Assembly (NCBI GenBank): GCA_947452635.1
Contig: CANGEE010000004.1
Coordinates: forward strand, 1-46,556
Length of the DNA stretch: 46,556 bases
Direction: 5' to 3'
Origin: Comamonadaceae bacterium
GTDB lineage: Bacteria > Pseudomonadota > Gammaproteobacteria > Burkholderiales > Burkholderiaceae_C
Shown here: piece by piece, positions 1-8,569 of the stretch
Layout: each line of letters opens with the position of its first letter
How positions within the stretch are numbered: the stretch's first letter is position 1
The notes under the pieces: model-generated
What the model saw: the letters and a program-made list of their open reading frames with translations, nothing else
What the model was told of the DNA's origin: nothing
Databases searched by the model: none
Position numbers and translations under genes: made by a program

Positions 1-464
1 AACAGCATTTTGCGCACATTTTCAGTTTGCAACTTGGGGTCGTCGTTCAACTGCGCAGCGTTCGACGCCGCGCGCGAGAGACGCTGCACATGCACCAATT
101 TGGTGGTCTCCACCGCCAAATGGGCGAAATTCTCACCAAACGCTTTGGCTATCACCTCATAGGGTTTGTTCAAATGTTCGCAGGCGTAGACCAAATACGC
201 AGCGGCCTGCATGGCTTGTGAGCCACCGATGGTGAGCAAAATGGCGGCCACGGCATCGGCATGCGCCAACATGTTTTCGCCGGTGCCCAAGGTTTCGCTG
301 GCCAGCAGAGGCTCAGCAAAAGCACGGGCGCGGGCCAGATCATCGCTTTGCGCAGGCAAACCTTGTGCCGTCACAGTCAGCACAGTGGGCACGGCATCGC
401 CGCGCATCACGGCCGTTGCAGGCATGCGGGCTGGGGGCTGACGGGAATTTTCAGAAACTTTCAT
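1..464 (-). CDS. relA: RelA/SpoT-family (p)ppGpp synthetase, N-terminal part (runs off the left edge)
   Basis: Manual reverse-strand translation from ATG at 464: MKVSENSRQPPARMPATAVMRGDAVPTVLTVTAQGLPAQSDDLARARAFAEPLLASETLGTGENMLAHADAVAAILLTIGGSQAMQAAAYLVYACEHLNKPYEVIAKAFGENFAHLAVETTKLVHVQRLSRAASNAAQLNDDPKLQTENVRKMLL; matches the RelA N-terminal HD-like region. Absent from the ORF track because it is truncated. Confidence 0.85.
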   Translation of the reverse strand, partial: MKVSENSRQPPARMPATAVMRGDAVPTVLTVTAQGLPAQSDDLARARAFAEPLLASETLGTGENMLAHADAVAAILLTIGGSQAMQAAAYLVYACEHLNKPYEVIAKAFGENFAHLAVETTKLVHVQRLSRAASNAAQLNDDPKLQTENVRKML

Positions 465-511
465 TCAAAGCACTTCAAGGCGACAAGGTCCGGGCGTTGT
501 CTCATGTGGAT

Positions 512-1456
512 TCAAGGTGCAAGCAAAAAATCGGCCACGGTTTGGATTTGGTCTTGCGCAATCAAGGTCGGTGCATGGCCAATGCCAGCCCACTCCACCA
601 AAGTAGCGTGCGGTCCGCGCAGGCACATGGCTTGCGCCGTTTCAGATGTCAGCAAGTCGGACTGCTGACCGCGCAGCAACAAGGTCTGCGCTGAAATTTC
701 ATCGTAAATTTGCCACAGAACCGCTTGCGCGCCTTGCGCCTGCGCTTCAGTCATGGCGCGCAGGGGCTCACCAATCGCAGGGTCGTAGTGCAGGCACAAG
801 CTGCCATCAGCTTGCGTCTTCACCATAGGCGCAGACAAGGCCAGCCACGCTTGCGGGGTATGCGGACCAAAACTTTGCGAAACCGCACACAAGGCCTGGG
901 CAGCTTCTTGCAAACTTGCAAACCGCCCGGTTTGACCCACATAGGTTTTCATGCGCTCAATGGCGACCCACGACACCGCAGGGCCCACGTCATTGAGCAC
1001 CAAACGCCGGACCGCACAAGGTGATGGAAAATCAGGCTGACCCGCCACCACCATGCCAATCAAGCCACCCATGCTGGTGCCCACCCAGTCAAGTGTCTGA
1101 ACGGGCGCCTGGGTGTGCAACTGAGCCAACATGGCCGCCATGTCTGCAGCGTATTGCGGCAATTGGTAGCCTTCAGACTGGGCCAACCAATCGCTTTGTC
1201 CGCGGCCGACCACATCCGGGCAAATCACCCGCAAGGGATGATCGGCGCGAGCCACCAGGGCCTGGGCCAACAGATCAAAATCGCGCCCCTGCCGTGTCAG
1301 GCCATGGACACAAACCACCACATGCAGCGCCAAAGGGTCACCCCAGCAGGTGTAAGCCATACGATGTACACCTAGAGGATCAGGGCAAACGACTGACGCA
1401 AGCGTGGGCTGTGACATAAGGTAACAAGTGGGTGCAAAACCCCAGTGTGCCTTCAA
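512..1456 (-). CDS. alpha/beta hydrolase
   Basis: VVCVHGLTRQGRDFD oxyanion region, nucleophile elbow GTSMGGL, C-terminal GIGHAP histidine. Confidence 0.85.
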   Translation of the reverse strand: MKAHWGFAPTCYLMSQPTLASVVCPDPLGVHRMAYTCWGDPLALHVVVCVHGLTRQGRDFDLLAQALVARADHPLRVICPDVVGRGQSDWLAQSEGYQLPQYAADMAAMLAQLHTQAPVQTLDWVGTSMGGLIGMVVAGQPDFPSPCAVRRLVLNDVGPAVSWVAIERMKTYVGQTGRFASLQEAAQALCAVSQSFGPHTPQAWLALSAPMVKTQADGSLCLHYDPAIGEPLRAMTEAQAQGAQAVLWQIYDEISAQTLLLRGQQSDLLTSETAQAMCLRGPHATLVEWAGIGHAPTLIAQDQIQTVADFLLAP

Positions 1457-1526
1457 AAAGCCCTTTTAAGCGGGTGATAATGAACTTTTACATCCTCGCT
1501 CAAACCCATTGATTGGAGAAAAATTC

Positions 1527-2297
1527 ATGCTCACAGGTAAAACAGCCCTTGTCACCGGTTCCACCAGCGGCATCGGTTTGGGGATGGCCAAAGCCCTGGC
1601 CGAACAAGGCGCCAACATCGTACTGAACGGCTTTGGCGACAGCGCCGGCCCGCAAGCCGAAATCGCAGCCTTGGGCGTGAAGGTGGCCTACCATGGCGCC
1701 GACATGAGCAAAGCCTCTGAAATTGAGGCGATGATGAAGTTTGCGGCCGACACCTTTGGCCAGGTGGACATCCTGGTGAACAACGCGGGCATTCAACACG
1801 TGTCGCCAGTTCAAGACTTTCCAGTTGACAAATGGGATGCCATCATCGCCATCAACCTGAGCAGCGCCTTTCACGCCACTCGTTTGGCCCTGCCGGCCAT
1901 GCAAAAATCCAATTGGGGGCGCATCATCAATGTGGCTTCGATCCACGGCTTGGTGGGCTCGGCCGACAAGTCTGCCTATGTGGCGGCCAAACACGGTGTG
2001 GTGGGTTTGACCAAAGTCACCGCCCTGGAAAACGCGACCACGGGGGTGACCTGCAACGCCATTTGCCCCGGCTGGGTATTGACGCCTTTGGTGCAAAAAC
2101 AGGTTGACGCTAAAGCGCTGGCCATGGGCTTGACGAATGAGGAAGCCACAAAACTGTTGCTGCAAGAAAAAGAACCTTCCATGCAATTCACCACCCCTGA
2201 AGAATTGGGTGCCTTGGCGATGTTTTTCTGCTCCAGCGCTGGCAACAACGTGCGCGGCGTGGCATGGAACATGGACGGCGGGTGGACCGCGCAATAA
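1527..2297 (+). CDS. bdhA: 3-hydroxybutyrate dehydrogenase (SDR family)
   Basis: MLTGKTALVTGSTSGIGLGMAKALAEQGANIVLNGFGD; NNAGIQHVSPVQDFPVDKWDAIIAINLSSAFHATR; YVAAKHG; D-beta-hydroxybutyrate dehydrogenase-like. Confidence 0.9.
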   Translation: MLTGKTALVTGSTSGIGLGMAKALAEQGANIVLNGFGDSAGPQAEIAALGVKVAYHGADMSKASEIEAMMKFAADTFGQVDILVNNAGIQHVSPVQDFPVDKWDAIIAINLSSAFHATRLALPAMQKSNWGRIINVASIHGLVGSADKSAYVAAKHGVVGLTKVTALENATTGVTCNAICPGWVLTPLVQKQVDAKALAMGLTNEEATKLLLQEKEPSMQFTTPEELGALAMFFCSSAGNNVRGVAWNMDGGWTAQ

Positions 2298-2342
2298 GAC
2301 TGGCCTTTTGCCACCCTCCCATCACGTTCGTTTTGAATCGCC

Positions 2343-3074
2343 ATGAACAACCCTGATAAACGCCTGGACAAAGTGGTGGTGGTTGACGATGACACCCGCA
2401 TCCGAGACTTGCTGCGACGCTATCTGAACCAAGAAGGTTTTGACGTGCTGGTCGCCGAAGACAGCCGTGCATTGACCCGCATTTTGCAAAGAGAAAAAGT
2501 GGATCTCTTGGTGCTGGACGTGATGCTTCCGGGTGAAGACGGCCTGAGCATTTGCCGCCGCCTGCGCGCCGCCAATGACCGCACACCCATCATCATGTTG
2601 ACCGCCAAGGGGGAAGATGTCGACCGCATCATGGGCCTGGAGGGTGGTGCTGATGATTATTTGGCCAAGCCTTTCAATCCGCGCGAATTACTGGCCCGGA
2701 TCAATGCGGTGCTGCGCCGCAGACCCACAGTGGAGGTGCCGGGTGCGCCGTCCAATGAGCAAGAAGTGATCGAGTTCAGTGGTTTCAGTTTTGATTTGGG
2801 TGCACGCTCACTGCGCAAAGGCGATCAAGACATCGCCCTGACCACCGGCGAATTTGCGATGCTCAAGACCTTGGTGCGCCACCCGCGTCAACCCATGACG
2901 CGTGACAAACTGGCCCAACTGGCGCGTGGTCGTGAATTTGAGCCCTTTGACCGCAGCTTGGACGTGCAAGTTTCTCGATTGCGTAAGCTCATCGAAATCG
3001 ACCCGACCTCACCCCGCATCATTCAAACCGTATGGGGGGTCGGCTACGTCTTCATTCCTGAGGGCAATGGCTGA
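2343..3074 (+). CDS. ompR: OmpR-family response regulator
   Basis: Receiver domain (VVVDDDTRIRDLLRRYL, LDVMLPGEDG, KPFNPRELLARI) plus winged-helix DNA-binding domain. Confidence 0.9.
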   Translation: MNNPDKRLDKVVVVDDDTRIRDLLRRYLNQEGFDVLVAEDSRALTRILQREKVDLLVLDVMLPGEDGLSICRRLRAANDRTPIIMLTAKGEDVDRIMGLEGGADDYLAKPFNPRELLARINAVLRRRPTVEVPGAPSNEQEVIEFSGFSFDLGARSLRKGDQDIALTTGEFAMLKTLVRHPRQPMTRDKLAQLARGREFEPFDRSLDVQVSRLRKLIEIDPTSPRIIQTVWGVGYVFIPEGNG

Positions 3075-3079
3075 GGCCC

Positions 3080-4438
3080 ATGGCACCACAACCAGCAGAA
3101 CGCCAAACAGGCTTGAGTCTGTTTTGGCGAACTTTTGCCCTGCTGGCCCTGCTGATTTTTTGCAGCGCCTTGGCTTGGTTGCAATTGCTGCGGACGCAAG
3201 AGTATGAGCCGCGCATGCTGCGCAACGCGCACCAAATTGCCTCGGTCGTCAACCTGACCCGCACAGCACTGCGGCACACCGATGCCATAGCGCGTGTTTC
3301 CTTGCTCAAAATTCTGGCCGATGAAGAAGATGTCAGCATCAGCACCCGTGAACCGAACGACACGTTTGAGCCCTTTGGTCAAACCAAGCTCGAATTGCAA
3401 ATCGCCCAAGAACTGTCCAAGCGCTTAGGACACAACACCATCGTAGCCCGGTCCGTGAATGGCGACAGTGGTTTGTGGGTTGGCTTTCAGATCGAGAGTG
3501 ACAGCTACTGGTTGCTGATGGACCCGCAACGACTCAACCCCGTCAGTGGCAGCACCTGGTTGGTTTGGTTACTGACCGCCACGGCGCTGTCATTGACGGG
3601 TGCGGCAGTCATTGCGCGCTTGATCAATCAGCCCTTGCGCCAACTCTCATTTGCGGCCAGTCGAGTGCGCGACGGCAATTTCCAAGCCGCACCCTTGAAC
3701 GAAGATGTCCCCACCAACGAGATCCGTGCGGTCAACATAGGCTTTAACCGCATGGCCGAACGTCTGGCCAGCATCGAACAGGAACGCGCCTTGATGTTGG
3801 CTGGCATCTCACACGACTTGCGCACCCCGCTGGCGCGCTTGCGACTTGAAACCGAACTGAGCGTCCCTGACCTGCAGGCACGTGACTTCATGGCCGCAGA
3901 CATTGCCCAACTGGACGCCATCATAGACAAATTCTTGGAATATGCTCGCCCCGAGAATCTGAAAATAGAGCCGGTGCTACTGGCCCAGGTGATCAGCAAT
4001 TGCGTAGCGCCATTTTTGAAGCGCAGCAACTTCCAAGTCAATGTGGATGTAGCGGCCAACTTGTTTGTGCAGGCCGAGCAAGTCGAACTCAGTCGTGTGC
4101 TGTCCAATTTGCTGGAGAATGCACGCCGCTACGGTCAAACACCCAGCGATGGCATCACCCGCGTCGATTTGGTTGCCAGAATTCATGATGGATGGGTGCT
4201 GTTTCGCGTGCGTGACCACGGCCCTGGCGTGTCAGAAGAGACTTTGAAACACCTGACTCAACCTTTTTACCGGGGCGATGCAGCGCGCACTTCGGCCACG
4301 GGCGCAGGCCTGGGTCTGGCGATTGTTGAGCGATCGGTGCAGCGCATGGGCGGCACCTTTTCAGTTTTCAACAACACCCAAGGCGGCTTGATGGCGCTCA
4401 TGAAATTCAAGCAAATGCAGTTGACCGACAAGGCGTGA
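3080..4438 (+). CDS. envZ: EnvZ-like sensor histidine kinase
   Basis: TM, HAMP, H-box AGISHDLRTPLARLRLETEL, N-box NLLENARRYG, G-boxes; directly follows ompR. Confidence 0.88.
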   Translation: MAPQPAERQTGLSLFWRTFALLALLIFCSALAWLQLLRTQEYEPRMLRNAHQIASVVNLTRTALRHTDAIARVSLLKILADEEDVSISTREPNDTFEPFGQTKLELQIAQELSKRLGHNTIVARSVNGDSGLWVGFQIESDSYWLLMDPQRLNPVSGSTWLVWLLTATALSLTGAAVIARLINQPLRQLSFAASRVRDGNFQAAPLNEDVPTNEIRAVNIGFNRMAERLASIEQERALMLAGISHDLRTPLARLRLETELSVPDLQARDFMAADIAQLDAIIDKFLEYARPENLKIEPVLLAQVISNCVAPFLKRSNFQVNVDVAANLFVQAEQVELSRVLSNLLENARRYGQTPSDGITRVDLVARIHDGWVLFRVRDHGPGVSEETLKHLTQPFYRGDAARTSATGAGLGLAIVERSVQRMGGTFSVFNNTQGGLMALMKFKQMQLTDKA

Positions 4439-4490
4439 TCATCAGCAGGGTGGACGTCATTAGATGGGGGCGGACAAACCCCTTAGACCC

Positions 4491-4970
4491 TCAATCGGCG
4501 CGTCGCAACAGCACCACCGCCCGTGCTTCCATGCTCTGGCCTTGGCCCACAGGTCCTAATTTTTCGGCAGTCTTGGCTTTGACATTGACTTGGGTGACAT
4601 CCACGGCCAAAGCCTTGGCAATGGCCGTGCACATGGCGCCGATGAAGGGTGCCAATTTCGGCGCTTGCGCAATCACGGTACTGTCCAGGTTGCTCAATTC
4701 ATAGCCTTGGGCACGGACCCGGTGCATCGCCTCGGCCAACAACACCAATGAGTCCGCTCCCTTGAAGGCCACATCGGTGTCTGGAAAATGCCGACCAATA
4801 TCGCCCAGGCCTGCAGCGCCCAACAGCGCGTCAATGCAGGCATGCAGCAACACGTCGGCATCCGAGTGGCCGAGCAACCCCAAAGCATGCGGGATCTGCA
4901 CACCACCCAAAATCAGGGGCCGTCCCGGTACCAGGGCATGAACATCCCAACCTTCGCCAATGCGCATCAT
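4491..4970 (-). CDS. ispF: 2-C-methyl-D-erythritol 2,4-cyclodiphosphate synthase
   Basis: [66 protein letters not shown]. Confidence 0.95.
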   Translation of the reverse strand: MMRIGEGWDVHALVPGRPLILGGVQIPHALGLLGHSDADVLLHACIDALLGAAGLGDIGRHFPDTDVAFKGADSLVLLAEAMHRVRAQGYELSNLDSTVIAQAPKLAPFIGAMCTAIAKALAVDVTQVNVKAKTAEKLGPVGQGQSMEARAVVLLRRAD

Positions 4971-5683
4971 TTTCGGCTCCTCAAAATGGTTTCGGCCAAG
5001 GCGAAATCGACCGGGTAAGTGACTTTGAAATTTTGCGCTGAACCTGGCACCAACAGCGGCCTGAGTCCTAAACGCTCCATCGCGCTGGCTTCGTCCGTGA
5101 TGCCAGCAAAACCATCACCCGCAACCTGCGCCAACGCGCCGTGCAAGGCCCCCAATCGAAACATCTGCGGCGTCTGGGCCAACCATTTGCCTTCACGTGG
5201 CAACGTGGTGTCCACGCGAGCCGATGGTGCGTCAGGCCATTGGGTCTTGAGGGTGTCGGTCATGGGTTGAGCCAACAGCCCGCCCACAGCATCTTGACCG
5301 CAGGCCTGGACCAAAGCGCTCACCTCATGCGGCTGCACCAGACAACGCGCCGCATCGTGCACCAGCACCCAGTCTTGTGCAGCCACTCCGGAGGCCAACA
5401 TACCCGACAAGCCGTTGAACACGCTCTCAGCGCGACAAGCGCCGCCACAAGCCAGTCGCCGAAAGCGATCAGGCCAAGTCTCCACGGGCCAATGAAAGTT
5501 GTCGTTGGGCGACACAATCACCCAGCCACTGATGAGTCCAGGCACTTGGGCCAAGGCCTGCAGCGTGTGCATCACCATGGGCTGACCGGCCATCTGTTCA
5601 AACTGCTTAGGTTGCGCAGTCCCTGCACGTTGGCCAGAACCGGCGCAGGGAAGCAAAATATGGAAATTCGTACTGACCGGCAT
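4967..5683 (-). CDS. ispD: 2-C-methyl-D-erythritol 4-phosphate cytidylyltransferase
   Basis: [45 protein letters not shown]; overlaps ispF start. Confidence 0.93.
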   Translation of the reverse strand: MPVSTNFHILLPCAGSGQRAGTAQPKQFEQMAGQPMVMHTLQALAQVPGLISGWVIVSPNDNFHWPVETWPDRFRRLACGGACRAESVFNGLSGMLASGVAAQDWVLVHDAARCLVQPHEVSALVQACGQDAVGGLLAQPMTDTLKTQWPDAPSARVDTTLPREGKWLAQTPQMFRLGALHGALAQVAGDGFAGITDEASAMERLGLRPLLVPGSAQNFKVTYPVDFALAETILRSRK

Positions 5684-5797
5684 GTGAGCGTGTGGAGTTT
5701 GAAAAGAAGTGGCGCAACGCAGCCCATCTTGCCACGAAGCGCAACATCCATCCTAACCTGTGCCGGACGCTTTCATGCCCGCATCCAGACGACGTTT

Positions 5798-5822
5798 GGG
5801 AACTTTGCATCGCAAAGTTCCC
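5798..5822. other. Perfect 11-bp inverted repeat (GGGAACTTTGC-ATC-GCAAAGTTCCC), extendable with flanking TTT/AAA
   Basis: Read directly; lies between the stop of the 828-aa gene (5831) and the ispD start (5683). No clear 3' U-tract on either strand. Confidence 0.7.
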
Positions 5823-5830
5823 AAAAACGC

Positions 5831-8317
5831 TTATTGAGGTGAAACGCCCAGCGCCTTGACCGTATCCAGATTCAAGAAACCATCGACGGGGAGGCCCTTG
5901 GACTGCTGGTATTGGTTCACGGCCGACATGGTTCGTGCACGCAGGACGCCATCAATCGCACCCGGGTTGAAACCTGCGCTCAGCAGGGCACGCTGGATTT
6001 CCTTGATCTTCGCAGGCGAAGCATTGGTTTCACACAGCACCGCACGCCGATCGGCTTTGGCTTCAGACAGTTTGAACTGGTAGGACAAGGTCTCATACTG
6101 CGCAGGCACATCAATCTCTCTGGTGCTCGCCGGGATGTCAATCACTTTGCGCGTAACCGTTTTGTAGACGGCGGGAATCACTTCTTCCCGAAAGGTCGGT
6201 GCAGTGTCCTGAACGCGACGGGACAGTGTTTCCTTGACCTCGGGCACAGGCACTTTCCGTGTACTTGCAGGGGTGTCTAACACTTGGCGGTTGACGACGC
6301 CCATTTCTGCAGGCACAGGGATTTCACGTGATCTCGCCGGTGTGTCCACGACCTGGGTGCTGACCGTTTTGTAAGTGGCCGGGATGACGATTTCTTCGGT
6401 TCGCGCTGGACTGCTCACTACCCGCGTTTTGACCGTTTTGTAAGTGGCAGGCACTTCCACCGTACGCACTGAGGCCGGGGTGGCCACGACCTGGCGAGTC
6501 AATGTGCGGTACTCTGCAGGTACTCGGATCTCACGCACATAGCCTTCTTCGCCTGATTCAGCGCCGGCGCTGTCTTTGGTTTTGTCGGCCATATTCAAAT
6601 TCGCGACCTGGGATGCGCGTAACACTCGCTCTCCTTGGGGCGTCGCCACAATGTCCCCTTTTTCGTTGAACTTGTAACCCAGGCTGCGCAATTTATCGAT
6701 GTCAATGACCATGTGGGTCACAGTCTGGTATTTGGCGGGAATATCTACCCCACGGCTTACCGCTTCGGTGTTGAGCACTTGACGGGTCACAGTGGCGTAC
6801 TCGGCGGGCACCTCCACTTCACGCACCGTGGCAGGCGTCTTGAGCACTTGGCGCGTGATGTTCTCAAAACGCTCAGGCACCAACACCAAGCACATCACGT
6901 CGTCATCTAAATTGCTGTTGTTGGCCGTGGACACGGTGTTATCGACAACCCCTTTGCTGCGGTTTTCTGCCGCAGCAGCCACATCCACCCGGCTGCCATC
7001 GACCAAACCATTTGCGCCCACCACAAACCCACGCAATGGGCGCACGTTGATGGCCTGACCGATCCACGCGCGACCTCTTTTCCATTCACGGCTGGCTTCT
7101 GCCACTTTCACGCGTTCGGTGATGGTTTCAAACACCGCAGGAACTTCCACCAAGCGCTTACTCGCTTGCTTCACCAACACCCTCTCGGTGACCGTTCGCA
7201 GCGAAGGATTCACCACACTCAATTTTTCACTGGCTTCGCTGCGCAGCACCTCCTCAGACACCTTGCGCAAAGGCAAGGTGATGGGTTCATAGCGAAGCGA
7301 CTCGGCCTTGACCAGCACTTGCTCCGTCTCGGTTTTGAAGGTAGCGGGAACTGCAACGACCTGTGTGGTCGCTGGCCGATCCAAAACGGATTCTTCTTTT
7401 TCTGCGTACTGCGCTGGAATCACGCGCAATTCTTTGCGCTCGGGCGTGACCATCACCTGCTCTGTGACCGTCTTATAGGTTGCAGGCACCACTTCTATGC
7501 GGTTGCTTGCCGGCTTTATGACAACAGACTCGGTCACAGTTTTGAAAGTCGCAGCCACCGGTTCCTCACGGAATGTGGCAGGACTCACCACCACTTCTTC
7601 GGTGACTGTTTTGTAGGTGGCAGGGACCAAAATTTGTCGTTTGGTTTCGGGTTTGACCAGTTCTTGTTCGGTCACCGTTTTGTAGGTTGCGGGCACGACT
7701 TCCAGGCGCTTGCTGGCTGGAACCTTGACGACTTGCTCGGTACGGGTTTCGAATCGGGCAGGAATCAATACGTTGGCAAAACACTCGCTGGCAGGCCCAG
7801 GAACGCCTACCGGCCGCGGTAAATTTTGATTGAAATTGTTATCGCACTGCTGCATGCTGGCCCTGACCGGCGTGCCCTGACTGTCAAAGTACACATTGAC
7901 CGACATGGCAGGACTGTAGGGCACGTATTTACCGATCAGCTCTCGGCTCACACCATCGCGTCCTTGACTGCGCCCGACGCCCAGATCGCATGCGCCTTTG
8001 ACATAGCCAGCAGCGTCATAACCCAAGGCAGCTGCGGCTTTTTGGGCTTGAACCAGTTCATTGAGTTTGAGCACCTTGACATCTGCCTCTCCCACGCGCT
8101 TGAGTGGGGGATGCTCCGTAAAGGACTGGTAAAAGTGCACATCTCCGGCTGCCACAGCCGCATCGCACTCTGCTGCGCTGTCAAATCCCACGTTGCCGTG
8201 CGAATCCTTCACCATGCCGGCATGCACTGCACAAGCCATGACCAAACCACCCCCCATCACCACTGTGCGCGAGGTAGCCAACCAACTCTTAACATTGCTC
8301 ATCTCAATCTTCTCCAT
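5831..8317 (-). CDS. Secreted 23-aa-repeat protein with C-terminal peptidoglycan-binding (PG_binding_1-like) domain
   Basis: Signal-like N-terminus (MSNVKSWLATSRTVVMGGGLVMACAVHA); 20 units of pattern VPAxYKTVTxQVxxxPASxRxxx; C-terminus KIKEIQRALLSAGFNPGAIDGVLRARTMSAVNQYQQSKGLPVDGFLNLDTVKALG. Confidence 0.85.
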   Translation of the reverse strand: MEKIEMSNVKSWLATSRTVVMGGGLVMACAVHAGMVKDSHGNVGFDSAAECDAAVAAGDVHFYQSFTEHPPLKRVGEADVKVLKLNELVQAQKAAAALGYDAAGYVKGACDLGVGRSQGRDGVSRELIGKYVPYSPAMSVNVYFDSQGTPVRASMQQCDNNFNQNLPRPVGVPGPASECFANVLIPARFETRTEQVVKVPASKRLEVVPATYKTVTEQELVKPETKRQILVPATYKTVTEEVVVSPATFREEPVAATFKTVTESVVIKPASNRIEVVPATYKTVTEQVMVTPERKELRVIPAQYAEKEESVLDRPATTQVVAVPATFKTETEQVLVKAESLRYEPITLPLRKVSEEVLRSEASEKLSVVNPSLRTVTERVLVKQASKRLVEVPAVFETITERVKVAEASREWKRGRAWIGQAINVRPLRGFVVGANGLVDGSRVDVAAAAENRSKGVVDNTVSTANNSNLDDDVMCLVLVPERFENITRQVLKTPATVREVEVPAEYATVTRQVLNTEAVSRGVDIPAKYQTVTHMVIDIDKLRSLGYKFNEKGDIVATPQGERVLRASQVANLNMADKTKDSAGAESGEEGYVREIRVPAEYRTLTRQVVATPASVRTVEVPATYKTVKTRVVSSPARTEEIVIPATYKTVSTQVVDTPARSREIPVPAEMGVVNRQVLDTPASTRKVPVPEVKETLSRRVQDTAPTFREEVIPAVYKTVTRKVIDIPASTREIDVPAQYETLSYQFKLSEAKADRRAVLCETNASPAKIKEIQRALLSAGFNPGAIDGVLRARTMSAVNQYQQSKGLPVDGFLNLDTVKALGVSPQ
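6041..6523 (-). repeat. Repeat block 3: 7 23-aa units
   Basis: VPAEYRTLTRQVVATPASVRTVE ... VPAQYETLSYQFKLSEAKADRRA; the DNA word tgaccgttttgtaagtggc recurs at 6361 and 6430, exactly 69 bp apart. Confidence 0.88.
6743..6880 (-). repeat. Repeat block 2: about 2.5 23-aa units
   Basis: VPERFENITRQVLKTPATVREVE / VPAEYATVTRQVLNTEAVSRGVD / IPAKYQTVTHMVID..., the last interrupted by a linker. Confidence 0.8.
7076..7765 (-). repeat. Repeat block 1: 10 uninterrupted 23-aa (69-bp) units
   Basis: From IPARFETRTEQVVKVPASKRLEV to VPAVFETITERVKVAEASREWKR, each unit exactly 23 aa. Confidence 0.9.
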
Positions 8318-8324
8318 GCTTAAT

Positions 8325-8460
8325 CAAAGAAGTTGCATTATTAAGATCTATTTAAGTAAATTTAAAGAATACTTGAAAATTAATTTTGTAAAAAAATTTA
8401 CAATAAAGCAATTTTTTTGAATAAATAATATTTGTCGAATAAAACTAAGAATTGACAGTT
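8325..8460. promoter_or_regulatory. AT-rich intergenic island between the repeat-protein gene and mfd, containing palindrome TTGTAAA-AAAA-TTTACAA (8386-8403)
   Basis: Visibly very AT-rich against a GC-rich background; perfect 7-bp arms. Confidence 0.5.
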
Positions 8461-8569
8461 CAAATTTGTGGTGCGGGCTGAGCTCCCGCGATCAGGGCAC
8501 ACTTACAATCCAAACTGATCCAAATTGCACCATCCCTGACTTAGAGTGGGCGATACCGTGCGCCCCCCC

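Noticed and set aside
1500-2294. 264-aa minus-strand ORF
   Set aside because: Complete antisense of the 3-hydroxybutyrate dehydrogenase gene.
6041-7765. 69-bp periodicity as a CRISPR or satellite array
   Set aside because: The repeats are in-frame coding units with diverged sequence; no identical direct repeats with unique spacers.
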